This document shows positions 1 through 7,524 of a DNA stretch of 21,510 nucleotides, piece after piece. The notes below the pieces were generated by a model that was given only the letters and a program-made list of their open reading frames with translations, ran no database searches and was not told the origin of the DNA. A program made the position numbers and the translations under genes. How positions within the stretch are numbered: position 1 is the stretch's first letter; each line of letters begins with the position of its first letter. The DNA is from JBAXXL01 sp038206725 (GTDB lineage: Bacteria > Bacteroidota > Ignavibacteria > Kapaibacteriales > UBA2268): the NCBI GenBank assembly GCA_038206725.1, contig JBBRAO010000043.1, forward strand, positions 1 to 21,510, written 5' to 3'.

Positions 1-98
1 AGCTGCAAAAAAGCAAAGTATCACCGTTTTTATTAAACAAGCAATTACAAAATTAATAAAAATTGGCGATATTTCAAGGGTTTTCTATGTATTTATGG

Positions 99-139
99 TT
101 ATACTATCACTAAATAAATTATACAGTATGATAGTATAA
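99..139. promoter_or_regulatory. 11-bp perfect inverted repeat upstream of a secreted-protein gene
   Basis: TTATACTATCA (99-109) and TGATAGTATAA (129-139) are exact reverse complements separated by 19 bases. They lie 37 bases upstream of the start codon at 176, in the region where a promoter or 5' leader would be. The two-arm spacing of 30 bp, about three helical turns, suits a dimeric regulator operator; a hairpin in the 5' leader is the alternative. The role is inference. I see no clear TTTG/TAnnTTTG promoter here. Confidence 0.4.
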
Positions 140-175
140 TATCGAGTTTTATTAAACTATTCAAGGACTATAACA

Positions 176-508
176 ATGAAAAATAATATTATTTTATCAG
201 CATTTCTTGTATCTGCTTTTGTTATATTTATTTATATTGCAGATGCAACTACCACTCACAATGCGCCACCGGGCACTTCTTGGATGCTCAATGGTCAACC
301 GGTAATTGGAACTTATAATAAATCAGGCACATTTGTACATGTAGATGAACTACCTAATGGATATAGAGTTTATTGTGAAAAAATACCTTGGACGTGCTAT
401 CAACTAACTAGTGCTGTACTAACAATTTTTGATACGGTAGGCAAATCCCCAAGCACTACTCTGGATGGTCTGATTAGTTATGACGATATTCAATACTACA
501 CACCTTAA
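176..508 (+). CDS. small secreted two-cysteine protein, unknown function
   Basis: A 110-residue protein starting at ATG 176, with a weak purine-rich AAGGA about ten bases upstream. Residues 1-24 form a basic then hydrophobic leader ending near ADA, which looks like a Sec signal peptide. The mature part is about 85 residues, rich in Thr, Tyr, Gly and Pro, and holds only two cysteines, C67 and C74, six residues apart, which could form a disulfide. I recognise no family. It is followed by a terminator and then by genes for a secreted propeller-like protein and a CxxC thioredoxin-like protein. This resembles Bacteroidota clusters where a small secreted peptide sits next to a 6-bladed propeller and a thioredoxin-like protein, but the NVEALA signature typical of such peptides is absent. 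The coding call rests on ORF length, signal peptide and terminator. Confidence 0.65.
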   Translation: MKNNIILSAFLVSAFVIFIYIADATTTHNAPPGTSWMLNGQPVIGTYNKSGTFVHVDELPNGYRVYCEKIPWTCYQLTSAVLTIFDTVGKSPSTTLDGLISYDDIQYYTP

Positions 509-524
509 ACATATTAATTACGTT

Positions 525-560
525 AGGCTCTTAAATTCTATTTTTACGAGCCTTTTTTTT
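525..560 (+). terminator. rho-independent terminator after the small secreted-protein gene
   Basis: AGGCTC (525-530) pairs with GAGCCT (548-553), followed by a run of eight T. The loop is long (17 bases) but AT-rich and can pair further. The next gene starts only 24 bases after the T-run, which leaves little room for a separate promoter, so partial read-through may feed it. Confidence 0.7.
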
Positions 561-583
561 AACAAAATAACTATCGAGTGTAT

Positions 584-1873
584 ATGAAACAAAATAAATA
601 TTATTTAAAAGTTATCGTACTTCTTTTTTTTGTAAGTATATCAAATTTATTTTCCAAAATTTCAATCGAAAGTAAAACAACAATTGAAGAAAATGAGGAT
701 TGCATTTTTCAAACAATAAGCTATATTGATGTATCAAACGATGGGAATAGAATTCTTATATCCGATGCTCAATCGGGTACTATCTGTCAAATAAATTATT
801 CTTCCGGAAAGATAATTAATTATTTAGTTCCTGATTTAACCTTATGCGATATAGTAGCGAATTCAACTGCGAGGCCTTACAAACAATGGGAAATGAAAAA
901 TAATAAAGTAGTAGAAACACTAAATTGGAAGTTTATAACTTTCAAACAGGCAGAAAACATCTATCCGGGTAAACAAAACCAAGAAACAATGTTTGGATTG
1001 ATAATTAATAATTTTTCAATATCAAAATATAATAAAACCGGTATAATCTCCCTTTCGAATATTGACGTTCCTAAAATATCTGATCCTTTCGTTAGTATTT
1101 TCGTTCAAGGTGCGACAGAATTTTTTCAATTTGACAATAATTTAAAGGGGATAAAAATATTTCCTTTGAATCAAGAAAACAAAGACATCCCTCCTATACC
1201 GGCATCAAGTAATTTTTGCATTTTTAAAAACTATTATTATATTACTTCATTAGACCCCTCTAGGGCGTCAGTTGATAAAAAGAGTGATTCCCTCCCTATA
1301 TTAGCTGTTTACGATAAAAATGGTAATTTTATCAAAATCAAGCGGTATTTGCCTTATTATTACGAATTTTCAGAATTGGGTTACACGCTAACAGATCGAA
1401 GCCTTTTATTGGCTAACGACGAAGATGACTTATATGCGTCCTTTTGGTTTGTGGATTATATTGACTTTTTGAATAAAAGCTACCATTTAAAGTTAAAAGA
1501 TTTACCTTATGCCCAAAAAGATGATTTTAGAAAATTAAAAAAATATTGCTTGGAAAAAGGTTCATTTGACGTGCATTATTATGAAATCTTTCGATTCTTA
1601 CCATTAATGATTAATAACATTATTCCAGTGAAAAACGATATTGCAGTTTTAAGTTCAATATATACAGTTACTGGAAAAGAATATATTTTGAAGGAATATT
1701 ATCTTCAACTTTATCATAAAACCGGCGAATTAGTCAAACAAGATACAATTAGTAATAATAATAAAAACGGGGCTTTGAAATACGTTACTTATAATAAAGC
1801 TAAGAATAAATTATTGCTATTTAGAAAAGATGATAAAAAAGGGTGGTCGATGGAGACGGCAAAATGGGATTAA
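584..1873 (+). CDS. secreted propeller-like protein (6-bladed beta-propeller type), tentative
   Basis: About 429 residues if translated from ATG 584; a GTG at 578 in the same frame is a less likely start. The N-terminus (MKQNKYYLKVIVLLFF...) is a clear signal peptide of about 23 residues. The mature protein begins with segments such as ISYIDVSNDGNRILISDAQ, then GTICQINYSSGKIINYL, the strand-turn-strand pattern of a propeller blade; Bacteroidota 6-bladed propeller proteins start in the same way. Further blade-like pieces occur near residues 305-325 and 345-430 (IPVKNDIAVLSSIYTV..., LQLYHKTGELVKQDT). No catalytic motif is visible. The 3' end overlaps the next gene by 10 bases, so the two are probably translated together. 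The propeller fold is inferred from local patterns only; a conserved hypothetical secreted protein is the safe reading. Confidence 0.6.
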   Translation: MKQNKYYLKVIVLLFFVSISNLFSKISIESKTTIEENEDCIFQTISYIDVSNDGNRILISDAQSGTICQINYSSGKIINYLVPDLTLCDIVANSTARPYKQWEMKNNKVVETLNWKFITFKQAENIYPGKQNQETMFGLIINNFSISKYNKTGIISLSNIDVPKISDPFVSIFVQGATEFFQFDNNLKGIKIFPLNQENKDIPPIPASSNFCIFKNYYYITSLDPSRASVDKKSDSLPILAVYDKNGNFIKIKRYLPYYYEFSELGYTLTDRSLLLANDEDDLYASFWFVDYIDFLNKSYHLKLKDLPYAQKDDFRKLKKYCLEKGSFDVHYYEIFRFLPLMINNIIPVKNDIAVLSSIYTVTGKEYILKEYYLQLYHKTGELVKQDTISNNNKNGALKYVTYNKAKNKLLLFRKDDKKGWSMETAKWD

Positions 1874-2265
1874 GAATCAGTATTTTATTGTTTATGTTTT
1901 ATTCACTGAACTTGTATTCATTAGATGAAAACTATTTTAACGAATTAAAAACAAAAGTAAATCTTCAAAAAGATGAGCAGCTAGTCGTTTTATTCCAGAG
2001 TATAGGAAACTGTTCAAGATGTTATGTTCTACCACTGGATCAAGTATCCAAATTAAAACAAGAGGGCAAAGTAACAAAGTGCAAATTATTAGCACTCGTT
2101 ATTTGTGACCGTGATTTAGAACTTAATATTTATAAGAAACAACACGCTTGGAAATATTATTTATATCGCGACGATGGCAAAGGTCATAAACGTTTGGAAG
2201 CTAAAGAAACAACTTATCTTTCTGTATTCGATTATTATGGCAAGAAAATTTACGAGATGGAATAA
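1864..2265 (+). CDS. secreted thioredoxin-fold-like protein with CxxC motif
   Basis: The best start is ATG 1864, inside the last codons of the preceding gene (10-base overlap), giving 133 residues; a GTG at 1843 would add seven unlikely residues ahead of the signal peptide. Residues 1-19 form a hydrophobic leader. Residues 40-57 read as a beta strand (LVVLFQS), then GNC-SR-C (C50, C53), then a helix start, the layout of a thioredoxin active site. Near the end, TTYLSVFDYYGKKI (117-130) resembles the TPTxxxxDxxGK strand of TlpA-like proteins, but the usual cis-proline position is Thr. Two further cysteines (C73, C81) are present. It is short for TlpA and the strands between are diverged. Likely role: a periplasmic or surface thiol protein acting with the propeller protein or with the two-cysteine protein upstream. 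That link is inference. Confidence 0.6.
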   Translation: MGLRISILLFMFYSLNLYSLDENYFNELKTKVNLQKDEQLVVLFQSIGNCSRCYVLPLDQVSKLKQEGKVTKCKLLALVICDRDLELNIYKKQHAWKYYLYRDDGKGHKRLEAKETTYLSVFDYYGKKIYEME

Positions 2266-2276
2266 TATTTTTTTCC

Positions 2277-2306
2277 AAAGGGTACGTCTGTCGAACCCTT
2301 TTTTTT
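2277..2306 (+). terminator. rho-independent terminator of the propeller/CxxC pair
   Basis: AAAGGGT pairs with ACCCTTT, extended inside by CG/CG across one A-A mismatch, and followed by a run of T to 2306. It ends 41 bases after the stop codon of the CxxC gene and just before intergenic repeat copy 1. Confidence 0.8.
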
Positions 2307-2309
2307 AAC

Positions 2310-2360
2310 AATCAAGGATGAATGATCCACCGAGCGCGGTGGAACAAACATCCTTGTTTG
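2310..2360. repeat. nested-hairpin intergenic repeat, copy 1
   Basis: The outer arms CAAGGATG (2313-2320) and CATCCTTG (2349-2356) are perfect complements. Inside them lies a second perfect hairpin, CCACCG-AGCG-CGGTGG (2327-2342). Related copies occur at 16441-16507 and 20476-20542 with the same order of motifs: ATCA, RGGATGA, TGA, CCACC, a variable middle, CATCCTT, CTTGT-like end. Copy 1 is the shortest and has the cleanest nested structure. No coding capacity. Confidence 0.75.
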
Positions 2361-2377
2361 TTTTGTAAATTATTATA

Positions 2378-2417
2378 TTTTAACAGACTGGCTTTTTAAC
2401 AGACGAGGGCGTCTGTT
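2378..2417. repeat. 8-bp stem hairpin with a direct repeat beside an ABC ATPase stop codon
   Basis: AACAGACG (2398-2405) pairs perfectly with CGTCTGTT (2410-2417) around a 4-base loop AGGG. The hairpin abuts the stop codon of the minus-strand ABC gene (2418-2420). TTTTAACAGAC occurs twice, at 2378-2388 and 2394-2404. On the minus strand no T-run follows the hairpin, so it is not a standard terminator. It could stabilise the mRNA 3' end or be a small mobile-repeat fragment. Confidence 0.5.
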
Positions 2418-3323
2418 CTACTGACTGTCTTCTCGAGTTTGCTCAATGAAGATTTCATTCATACTCGGTTCACTTAGCTCGAATTTAAAAATTTCTGCTG
2501 TGTTCAGCGCTTGCGCTAAAAGGTCGTTCGGTTGGATGCTTTTATCTAAAATCAGAATTTCAATTCTATTGTTTGTGCTTTGGATTATTCTGACTGTATC
2601 CATCGCTTTCAAAAAATCAACATTGCCTTCGTACTCCATCAATATCGTATTTTTCCCAAAACTACGTTTGATATTTCTAACGCTTCCTGTTAATATTGCT
2701 TTGCCTTTGTTCATCAAGCAAATATCGTCGCACATTGTTTCAACCTGATGCATTAAATGTGTTGATAAAATAATTGCTTTACCTTGCTCCTTCAATTCCA
2801 AAATTATAGTATTTAGTAACTCGGCGTTAACCGGATCGAAACCCGAAAATGGTTCGTCTAATATTAGCACCGCAGGATCGTGGAGAATGGTTGTAATAAA
2901 TTGTATTTTTTGTTGCATACCTTTGGAAAGTTCCTGGATTTTCTTGTTTTTCCAAGACAATGCGCTGAATCTATCTAACCAATAGTCGGCTTTTTTGCCG
3001 GCATCTATACGGTTTACACCCTTCAATTCCGCGAAATAAAGTATCTGGTCTATAACCTTCATCTTTTTATATAGACCTCGTTCTTCCGGCAAATACCCGA
3101 TTATATTTTGAAAATCGGCGGTTACTTCCTTTCCGTCTATAAATATTTGTCCGCTGTCCGGAATAATTATATTATTCATCATTCGGATAGTAGTTGTTTT
3201 GCCTGCGCCGTTTGGTCCGAGTAATCCGAAAATTGCTCCGCCTTGGACTTCAAAAGAAATATCATCTACCGCTTTAATATTGGTAAACGTTTTAACCAAA
3301 TTTTCTACTTTTATAGTACTCAT
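2418..3323 (-). CDS. ABC-2 type transporter ATP-binding protein
   Basis: A 301-residue cytoplasmic ATPase from ATG at 3323 (MSTIKVENLVK...); an in-frame start four codons upstream is possible. Order of motifs: Walker A GPNGAGKT (36-43), signature LSKGMQQK (132-139), Walker B VLILDEP (152-158), D-loop about 163, H-loop STH (187-189). Residues after about 210 form the C-terminal extension typical of NatA/YhaQ-like exporters (DUF4162 type). The long GYLPEERGLY stretch after the Q-loop region is also usual for this subgroup. These ATPases pair with an ABC-2 membrane permease, normally encoded next door, to export ions, lipids or peptides; here no permease gene adjoins on either side. The substrate cannot be inferred. 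It is divergent from the Xaa-Pro aminopeptidase gene, with 150 bases between the two start codons. Confidence 0.9.
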   Translation of the reverse strand: MSTIKVENLVKTFTNIKAVDDISFEVQGGAIFGLLGPNGAGKTTTIRMMNNIIIPDSGQIFIDGKEVTADFQNIIGYLPEERGLYKKMKVIDQILYFAELKGVNRIDAGKKADYWLDRFSALSWKNKKIQELSKGMQQKIQFITTILHDPAVLILDEPFSGFDPVNAELLNTIILELKEQGKAIILSTHLMHQVETMCDDICLMNKGKAILTGSVRNIKRSFGKNTILMEYEGNVDFLKAMDTVRIIQSTNNRIEILILDKSIQPNDLLAQALNTAEIFKFELSEPSMNEIFIEQTREDSQ

Positions 3324-3473
3324 ATTTTCAATCATAGATTAATAATTACTTATATACGTTTATTTTTGCTTAACAGTTTCGATTATTTTGAAAAAAATTT
3401 GTAATTTTCTTTGATAATTGCTAATTTAAAAAATAATTTGTACATATTTTTCAAATATAATCAAAAAAATACA

Positions 3474-5249
3474 ATGACAACAAAAGATAAACTTGATTTG
3501 TTCCGCTCGGAAATGAAAAAGCACAATCTGGCGGCATATATAATTCCTTCCAGCGATGCCCATATAAGCGAATATACGGCGGATTGTTGGAAAGCGGTTG
3601 AATGGATTTCCGGTTTTACCGGCGAAGCCGCTACTGTTGTAATAACTGAATCGAGTGCTAACCTTTGGGTTGATTCACGATTTTTTATTCAAGCCGAAAA
3701 ACAAATTTCAGGGTCGGAGTTTATTTTACATAAATTAAAAATGCCCGGCGTAAAAGATTTCCCGGATTGGATAATTGAAAACATTTCAGCTTCGACAATG
3801 ATTGGAATTGACGGCTATGTTTTTCAGGTAAATTCAGCAAAAAATTTAGAACGTATTTTGCAAAAGAAAAACATAGTTTTAGCTTATGAATTCGATATTC
3901 CGGGAAATTTATGGCAATCCCGTCCCGATATTCCAATGAACTCAATATTTTTGCACGAAGAAAAATACTCCGGAGCTGGTAGTACTGACAAAATTGAGCT
4001 CGTTCGCCAAAAGATGAAAGCCGCCGGTGCTGATGTACATTTAATTGCAACACTAGACGATACTGCTTGGATTTTTAACATTCGCGGCAACGATATTGAA
4101 TGTAATCCTACTCCTATCGCTTATTCGGCGATAGAGAAGGACAAAGCTTTGCTCTTTATATCAAACTCTAAAATTCCGACCGATGTAAGAGGATATCTTC
4201 TCAATAGTGGTGTGGAAATACACGATTATTACCAAATTGAAAATTATATTAAGAACTTGGATGGGGTGAAATTACTGCTCGATCCGGCTCGGATGAATTT
4301 TAAATTATATAAAAATGTTCCTGATAATGTGAAAATTATTGAACAGATGAACCCCTCTACAAAATTGAAATCCATTAAAAATTCAGTTGAAATTGAAGGT
4401 ATGAAAAACGCCTTGCGTCGCGACGGTGCGGCGATGGTGAAGTTTTTCCATTGGCTGGAAAACCACATTGGTCAAGAAACAATTACAGAAGTATCTGCCG
4501 CTGAAAAAATGAAATCATTTAGAGTTGAATCGGATATGTATTTGGGTGAAAGTTTCGAAACAATTTCAGCTTATAAAGCAAATGGCGCCATAGTGCATTA
4601 TACAGCAAACGAAGAAAATAACGCTCAATTAGAAAAGAACGGATTTTTCTTAACTGATTCGGGTGGTCAATATTATGATGGAACCACCGATATTACGCGT
4701 ATGATTCATCTCTCAGAACCAAACGAAATTGAAAAATTAGATTATACAAATATTTTGCGCGGTGTGATTGAGCTTTCAATGGCGAAATTTCCGAAAAACA
4801 CACGCGGTGCACAATTAGATGTTTTAGCGCGCCAGTTTATATGGAAAAATTCACAAAATTATATGCACGGAACCGGTCACGGAGTAGGGTGCTTCTTGAA
4901 TGTTCACGAAGGACCGCAAAGCATCCGTATGGAAGATAATCCGATTGTATTAGAGCCCGGAATGATGATAACCAACGAACCCGGCTTATATAAAGAGAAT
5001 CAATACGGCATCAGAATTGAAAATATAATTATGGTTGCCGAAGACAAAACAAGCGAATTTGGAGAATTTTTTAAATTTGAGACTCTGACTTTGTGTCCAA
5101 TTGATTTAAAAGCCGTAAATTTGAATTTGATGAGCGCTGACCAAATCAAATGGTTGAACGATTATCATCTTCGTGTTCGTCAAGAGCTCGAGCCTTTACT
5201 TGGAGGCGAATTGAAAAAGTATTTATATGAAAAAACAAGAGCGATATAA
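3474..5249 (+). CDS. Xaa-Pro aminopeptidase, M24B family, three-domain type
   Basis: 591 residues from ATG 3474; an in-frame TTG at 3411 would add 21 residues without family resemblance. The enzyme removes an N-terminal residue preceding proline. It has the eukaryote/Bacteroidota three-domain layout: two creatinase-like N-terminal domains (about 1-300) and a pita-bread catalytic domain (about 305-540). All five metal ligands are visible: D395 and D406 (DSGGQYYDGTTD), H469 (HGTGHG), E502 (TNEP) and E516 (RIEN). Spacings match human XPNPEP1 (11 residues between the aspartates, 14 between the glutamates). H465 is the expected catalytic histidine. A C-terminal tail ending WLNDYHLRVRQELEPLL is also family-typical. 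No signal peptide, so cytosolic. It leads a tight gene run; the mreD-like gene begins 5 bases later. Confidence 0.95.
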   Translation: MTTKDKLDLFRSEMKKHNLAAYIIPSSDAHISEYTADCWKAVEWISGFTGEAATVVITESSANLWVDSRFFIQAEKQISGSEFILHKLKMPGVKDFPDWIIENISASTMIGIDGYVFQVNSAKNLERILQKKNIVLAYEFDIPGNLWQSRPDIPMNSIFLHEEKYSGAGSTDKIELVRQKMKAAGADVHLIATLDDTAWIFNIRGNDIECNPTPIAYSAIEKDKALLFISNSKIPTDVRGYLLNSGVEIHDYYQIENYIKNLDGVKLLLDPARMNFKLYKNVPDNVKIIEQMNPSTKLKSIKNSVEIEGMKNALRRDGAAMVKFFHWLENHIGQETITEVSAAEKMKSFRVESDMYLGESFETISAYKANGAIVHYTANEENNAQLEKNGFFLTDSGGQYYDGTTDITRMIHLSEPNEIEKLDYTNILRGVIELSMAKFPKNTRGAQLDVLARQFIWKNSQNYMHGTGHGVGCFLNVHEGPQSIRMEDNPIVLEPGMMITNEPGLYKENQYGIRIENIIMVAEDKTSEFGEFFKFETLTLCPIDLKAVNLNLMSADQIKWLNDYHLRVRQELEPLLGGELKKYLYEKTRAI

Positions 5250-5254
5250 TAAAT

Positions 5255-5785
5255 ATGGCAAAAACTAAGCTGACAGTATTGAACAATGTCCCTATTAAAA
5301 AGTACGCAATTTATATGGGTATGGGTCTTTTGCTGTGTTTACTGCAAATATCCGCCGTTGGTCTAATAGCAATTGGTCCACTAGTACCCGATTTAGTATT
5401 AATCTTAGTTGTTTACATCGCGGTAAACGAAGGTAAATTCGTTGGGCTCATAGCCGCGTTTTTCTTGGGATTGATGTTCGATTTCTTCACTTTAGATATG
5501 ATAGGTGCTAATATATTAGCCAAAGCCAGCGCGGCGTTATTGGCGGGATTTTTCCATAGGGAAGAAGGGCATAAACAAATAACCGCTGATTACAAATTTC
5601 TGCTGGTTGTATTTCTATGCAGTTTCCTTCATAACAGTATTTATGGAATCATAAATATAAGCGCTTATAAAATGAATTTTGTTCGCTTTTTCTTGGAATA
5701 TGCCGTAGGCGCATCTATTTATACCGCTGTTATGGGTATTTTCCCTTATGTTTATTCATCTAACAAACAAGCAAAGGTAGTGTAA
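5255..5785 (+). CDS. mreD: MreD-like rod-shape-determining membrane protein
   Basis: 176 residues with about five membrane segments (roughly 19-40, 44-58, 62-80, 88-100, 114-134, with a last one near 145-165). The PDLVLILVVYIA stretch (45-56) and AFFLGLMFDFFTLDMIGANILAKASAALLAGFF (68-100) match the MreD pattern: PDL after helix one, then a glycine-rich G-x-x-x-D helix pair. MreD belongs to the elongasome with MreB, MreC, RodA and PBP2 and spans the inner membrane. mreB and mreC, usually directly upstream, are absent here; the gene instead follows the aminopeptidase by 5 bases and overlaps the next lipoprotein gene by one base (TAATG). The sequence is divergent, so the assignment rests on length, topology and the PDL/GLMFDFF motifs. 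Confidence 0.75.
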   Translation: MAKTKLTVLNNVPIKKYAIYMGMGLLLCLLQISAVGLIAIGPLVPDLVLILVVYIAVNEGKFVGLIAAFFLGLMFDFFTLDMIGANILAKASAALLAGFFHREEGHKQITADYKFLLVVFLCSFLHNSIYGIINISAYKMNFVRFFLEYAVGASIYTAVMGIFPYVYSSNKQAKVV

Positions 5786-6288
5786 TGAAACGGTTGCATT
5801 ATGTTATTATGTTTTTTGCAGTTTCGGTGTTGATATTATTACCGGCTTGCTATGAAGATTCAAATACCGGTCCCGACGATTATAATAAATCGCAGAATTT
5901 ATTAACAGCAACTGTTGAGGGCGATGTAAAGTTAGACTTTACAACAAAATCGGTAAGTTATCGATTATACAGTGCATATACTCAGCTTTCCGCTTCGATG
6001 GTCTCCGGTCCTTTTGAAATTTATTCTTTTGAAATTTGTTTTCCCGATACTGCCGATCACTTTTCATTTGATTTATCGGGTTCCGATACATTGTCAAATT
6101 TCAAAGTGTATATGGGACATATTCCAAAAGAATATTATTTTCGGAATATTACCGGAAAATTGGATTTCGAAAGACGCTCTCAAGATACTATTTCAGGCGT
6201 ATTTTCTTTTTTTGCAGAGGATTCTCTGCTGAAAAAGTCAATAACAGTGAAAAACGGATATTTTAAATATATCAAAAAGAAGGCATAG
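5785..6288 (+). CDS. putative lipoprotein, unknown function
   Basis: 167 residues. The start ATG (5785-5787) shares a base with the upstream TAA, so translation is probably coupled to the mreD-like gene. A lipobox LLPAC places the lipidated cysteine at C22, followed by YEDSNTGPDDYN, a flexible acidic linker. The mature part (about 40-165) is rich in beta-strand-like alternation (EGDVKLDFTTKSVSYRLYSA, FEIYSFEICFPDTADHFSFDLSG), suggesting a small beta-sandwich or lipocalin-like fold. No catalytic motif. I do not recognise the family. Cell location: outer or inner membrane lipoprotein facing the periplasm. It sits in a run of envelope genes, ending one base before the OB-fold gene. Confidence 0.75.
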   Translation: MKRLHYVIMFFAVSVLILLPACYEDSNTGPDDYNKSQNLLTATVEGDVKLDFTTKSVSYRLYSAYTQLSASMVSGPFEIYSFEICFPDTADHFSFDLSGSDTLSNFKVYMGHIPKEYYFRNITGKLDFERRSQDTISGVFSFFAEDSLLKKSITVKNGYFKYIKKKA

Positions 6289-6289
6289 T

Positions 6290-6712
6290 ATGAAAAAACG
6301 TATCTTGTGGATTAGTCTTGCTGCAATTTTAGTAATTGCCGTGTTAGCAGTAATTTATCTTTTCAATAAACCAAGGAATACCGTCGCCGATAAAGCATCT
6401 GATTTTAAGGTTGAGGCGCCTGTTTTAGTTGAAGAGTTTAAAGCGGGTGACGAAACTGCAAATAAAAAATACCTCGAGAAGATTATCGAAGTCAGCGGAT
6501 TAATCTCAGAAATCAATATTAGCACTAACAATTCAGGTTCAAACTGTATTTTACGCAAAACAAATGAATTTTCAGGTGTGATTTGCGAATTCGAACCCGG
6601 AGAAGACACCGAACTAAAGAGTTTTCAAGTTGGTGATAATGTTACAATCAAAGGCAAATACAGCGGTTTCCTGATGGATGTTGTATTAAACACCTGTGGA
6701 ATAATTAAATAG
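6290..6712 (+). CDS. membrane-anchored OB-fold protein (tRNA_anti-like)
   Basis: 140 residues. Residues 5-25 form one membrane anchor after MKKR; the rest is predicted periplasmic. Residues 40-140 read as a compact OB-fold: EEFKAGDETANKKYLEKIIEVSGLISEI, then NCILRKT, FSGVICEFEP and FQVGDNVTIKGKYSGFLMDVVLNTCGII. The pattern 'A-x-x-KY-x-x-K-x-I-x-V-x-G-x-I' and the closing 'G-D-x-V-x-I-K-G-x-Y-x-G-F/Y' are typical of the tRNA_anti-like/OB-fold putative lipoprotein family of Bacteroidota. No lipobox is present, only a helix anchor. Ligand unknown; despite the family name tRNA binding is not implied. Two cysteines of the domain (NC, C near the end) could pair. Gap to the next gene is only 6 bases. 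Confidence 0.75.
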   Translation: MKKRILWISLAAILVIAVLAVIYLFNKPRNTVADKASDFKVEAPVLVEEFKAGDETANKKYLEKIIEVSGLISEINISTNNSGSNCILRKTNEFSGVICEFEPGEDTELKSFQVGDNVTIKGKYSGFLMDVVLNTCGIIK

Positions 6713-6718
6713 TATAAT

Positions 6719-7474
6719 TTGAAAAAAACACCCATAATATTAATTTTGTTGCTCTCTTTGAGCTTCTCGCTGAAATCACAAGGTTTCAATTGGGAGTTCT
6801 CGCCGAGTATGCCGTCAGTTTATCCTAATTTTTATTTGGGATTAAATCTTACAGCACAGAACAATTTTAATACAGGGAACTACACATTTACCGAAAGCTT
6901 CGTACCTTGTTGTCAGTTTACTAAAGGTGGTGGTACGGGATTTAACATTGGAATGGCGGCTGAAAAATGGTTCCAAGGAACTTGGGCGGCAGGTGTTAAA
7001 GCAGGTTATTCTATCTACACCAATACATTTACAACACAAAATACATATCCGAGAGTGGATTATAATGTAACCTATCAATTGGATTATAATTCTAATTATT
7101 CCTATTTGACGATGGAGTTTTTCTATAAACGACGCATTGCCGAGAGTCATTTTAATATTACCGGCTCTTTGAAAACGGATTTTTTAGTTAGCCAGAACAA
7201 TGTCTTTGCAGAATCAATAATTGCACCTGTTGATGAAACTTATGTTGACGGCTCGCAAAAGCGAACCATAGCAAACGGTGCCATTGCTTCTGTTAACAGC
7301 GTTGTAATTATCCCCAAGGTCGCCTTGGGATACGACATTAATTTGAAAAAGGGCAAATTTGCCAATTTGAGTATATATAGTGAACTGCCTGTTATGAGCT
7401 TAGTTGGTTATGGTGTTTGGCGGCGCTGGTCTGTCGGAGCAGATTTTTTACTCTATTATGGAATTTTTCTCTAA
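6719..7474 (+). CDS. outer-membrane beta-barrel protein
   Basis: 251 residues from a TTG start at 6719 (six bases after the previous stop); no ATG lies nearby that would keep the signal peptide. Residues 1-20 are a signal peptide (KKTPIILILLLSLSFSLKSQ). The mature protein is rich in aromatic and Gly/Asn/Thr residues with alternating hydrophobic stretches: FYLGLNLTAQNNF, GFNIGMAAEKWFQGTWAAGVKAGYSIY, YSYLTMEFFYKRRI, HFNITGSLKTDFLVS, VVIIPKVALGYDINL, RRWSVGADFLLYYGIFL. The last strand ends in a hydrophobic residue at the C-terminus, as in many porin-like barrels. This looks like an 8-10 stranded OMP_b-brl type barrel common in Bacteroidota. A pair of cysteines (PCCQ, about residue 63) is unusual in such a loop. 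It ends the envelope part of the gene run; a 50-base gap follows. Confidence 0.75.
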   Translation: MKKTPIILILLLSLSFSLKSQGFNWEFSPSMPSVYPNFYLGLNLTAQNNFNTGNYTFTESFVPCCQFTKGGGTGFNIGMAAEKWFQGTWAAGVKAGYSIYTNTFTTQNTYPRVDYNVTYQLDYNSNYSYLTMEFFYKRRIAESHFNITGSLKTDFLVSQNNVFAESIIAPVDETYVDGSQKRTIANGAIASVNSVVIIPKVALGYDINLKKGKFANLSIYSELPVMSLVGYGVWRRWSVGADFLLYYGIFL

Positions 7475-7524
7475 AATTTTAGTAATTTTGAAAAAGTATT
7501 TATTAATATTTATAAAGTTAGAAA

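Noticed and set aside
3411..3473. Upstream TTG start for the Xaa-Pro aminopeptidase
   Set aside because: The 21 added residues are Asn/Lys/Phe-rich translated intergenic sequence. ATG 3474 matches the usual start of the family.
3721..4468. Minus-strand reading frames inside the aminopeptidase gene
   Set aside because: Shadow frames opposite a full-length conserved enzyme.
7483..7490. Promoter of the transaldolase gene with TAATTTTG
   Set aside because: No TTTG or TTG lies 19-23 bases upstream, so the box alone is not enough in such AT-rich DNA.
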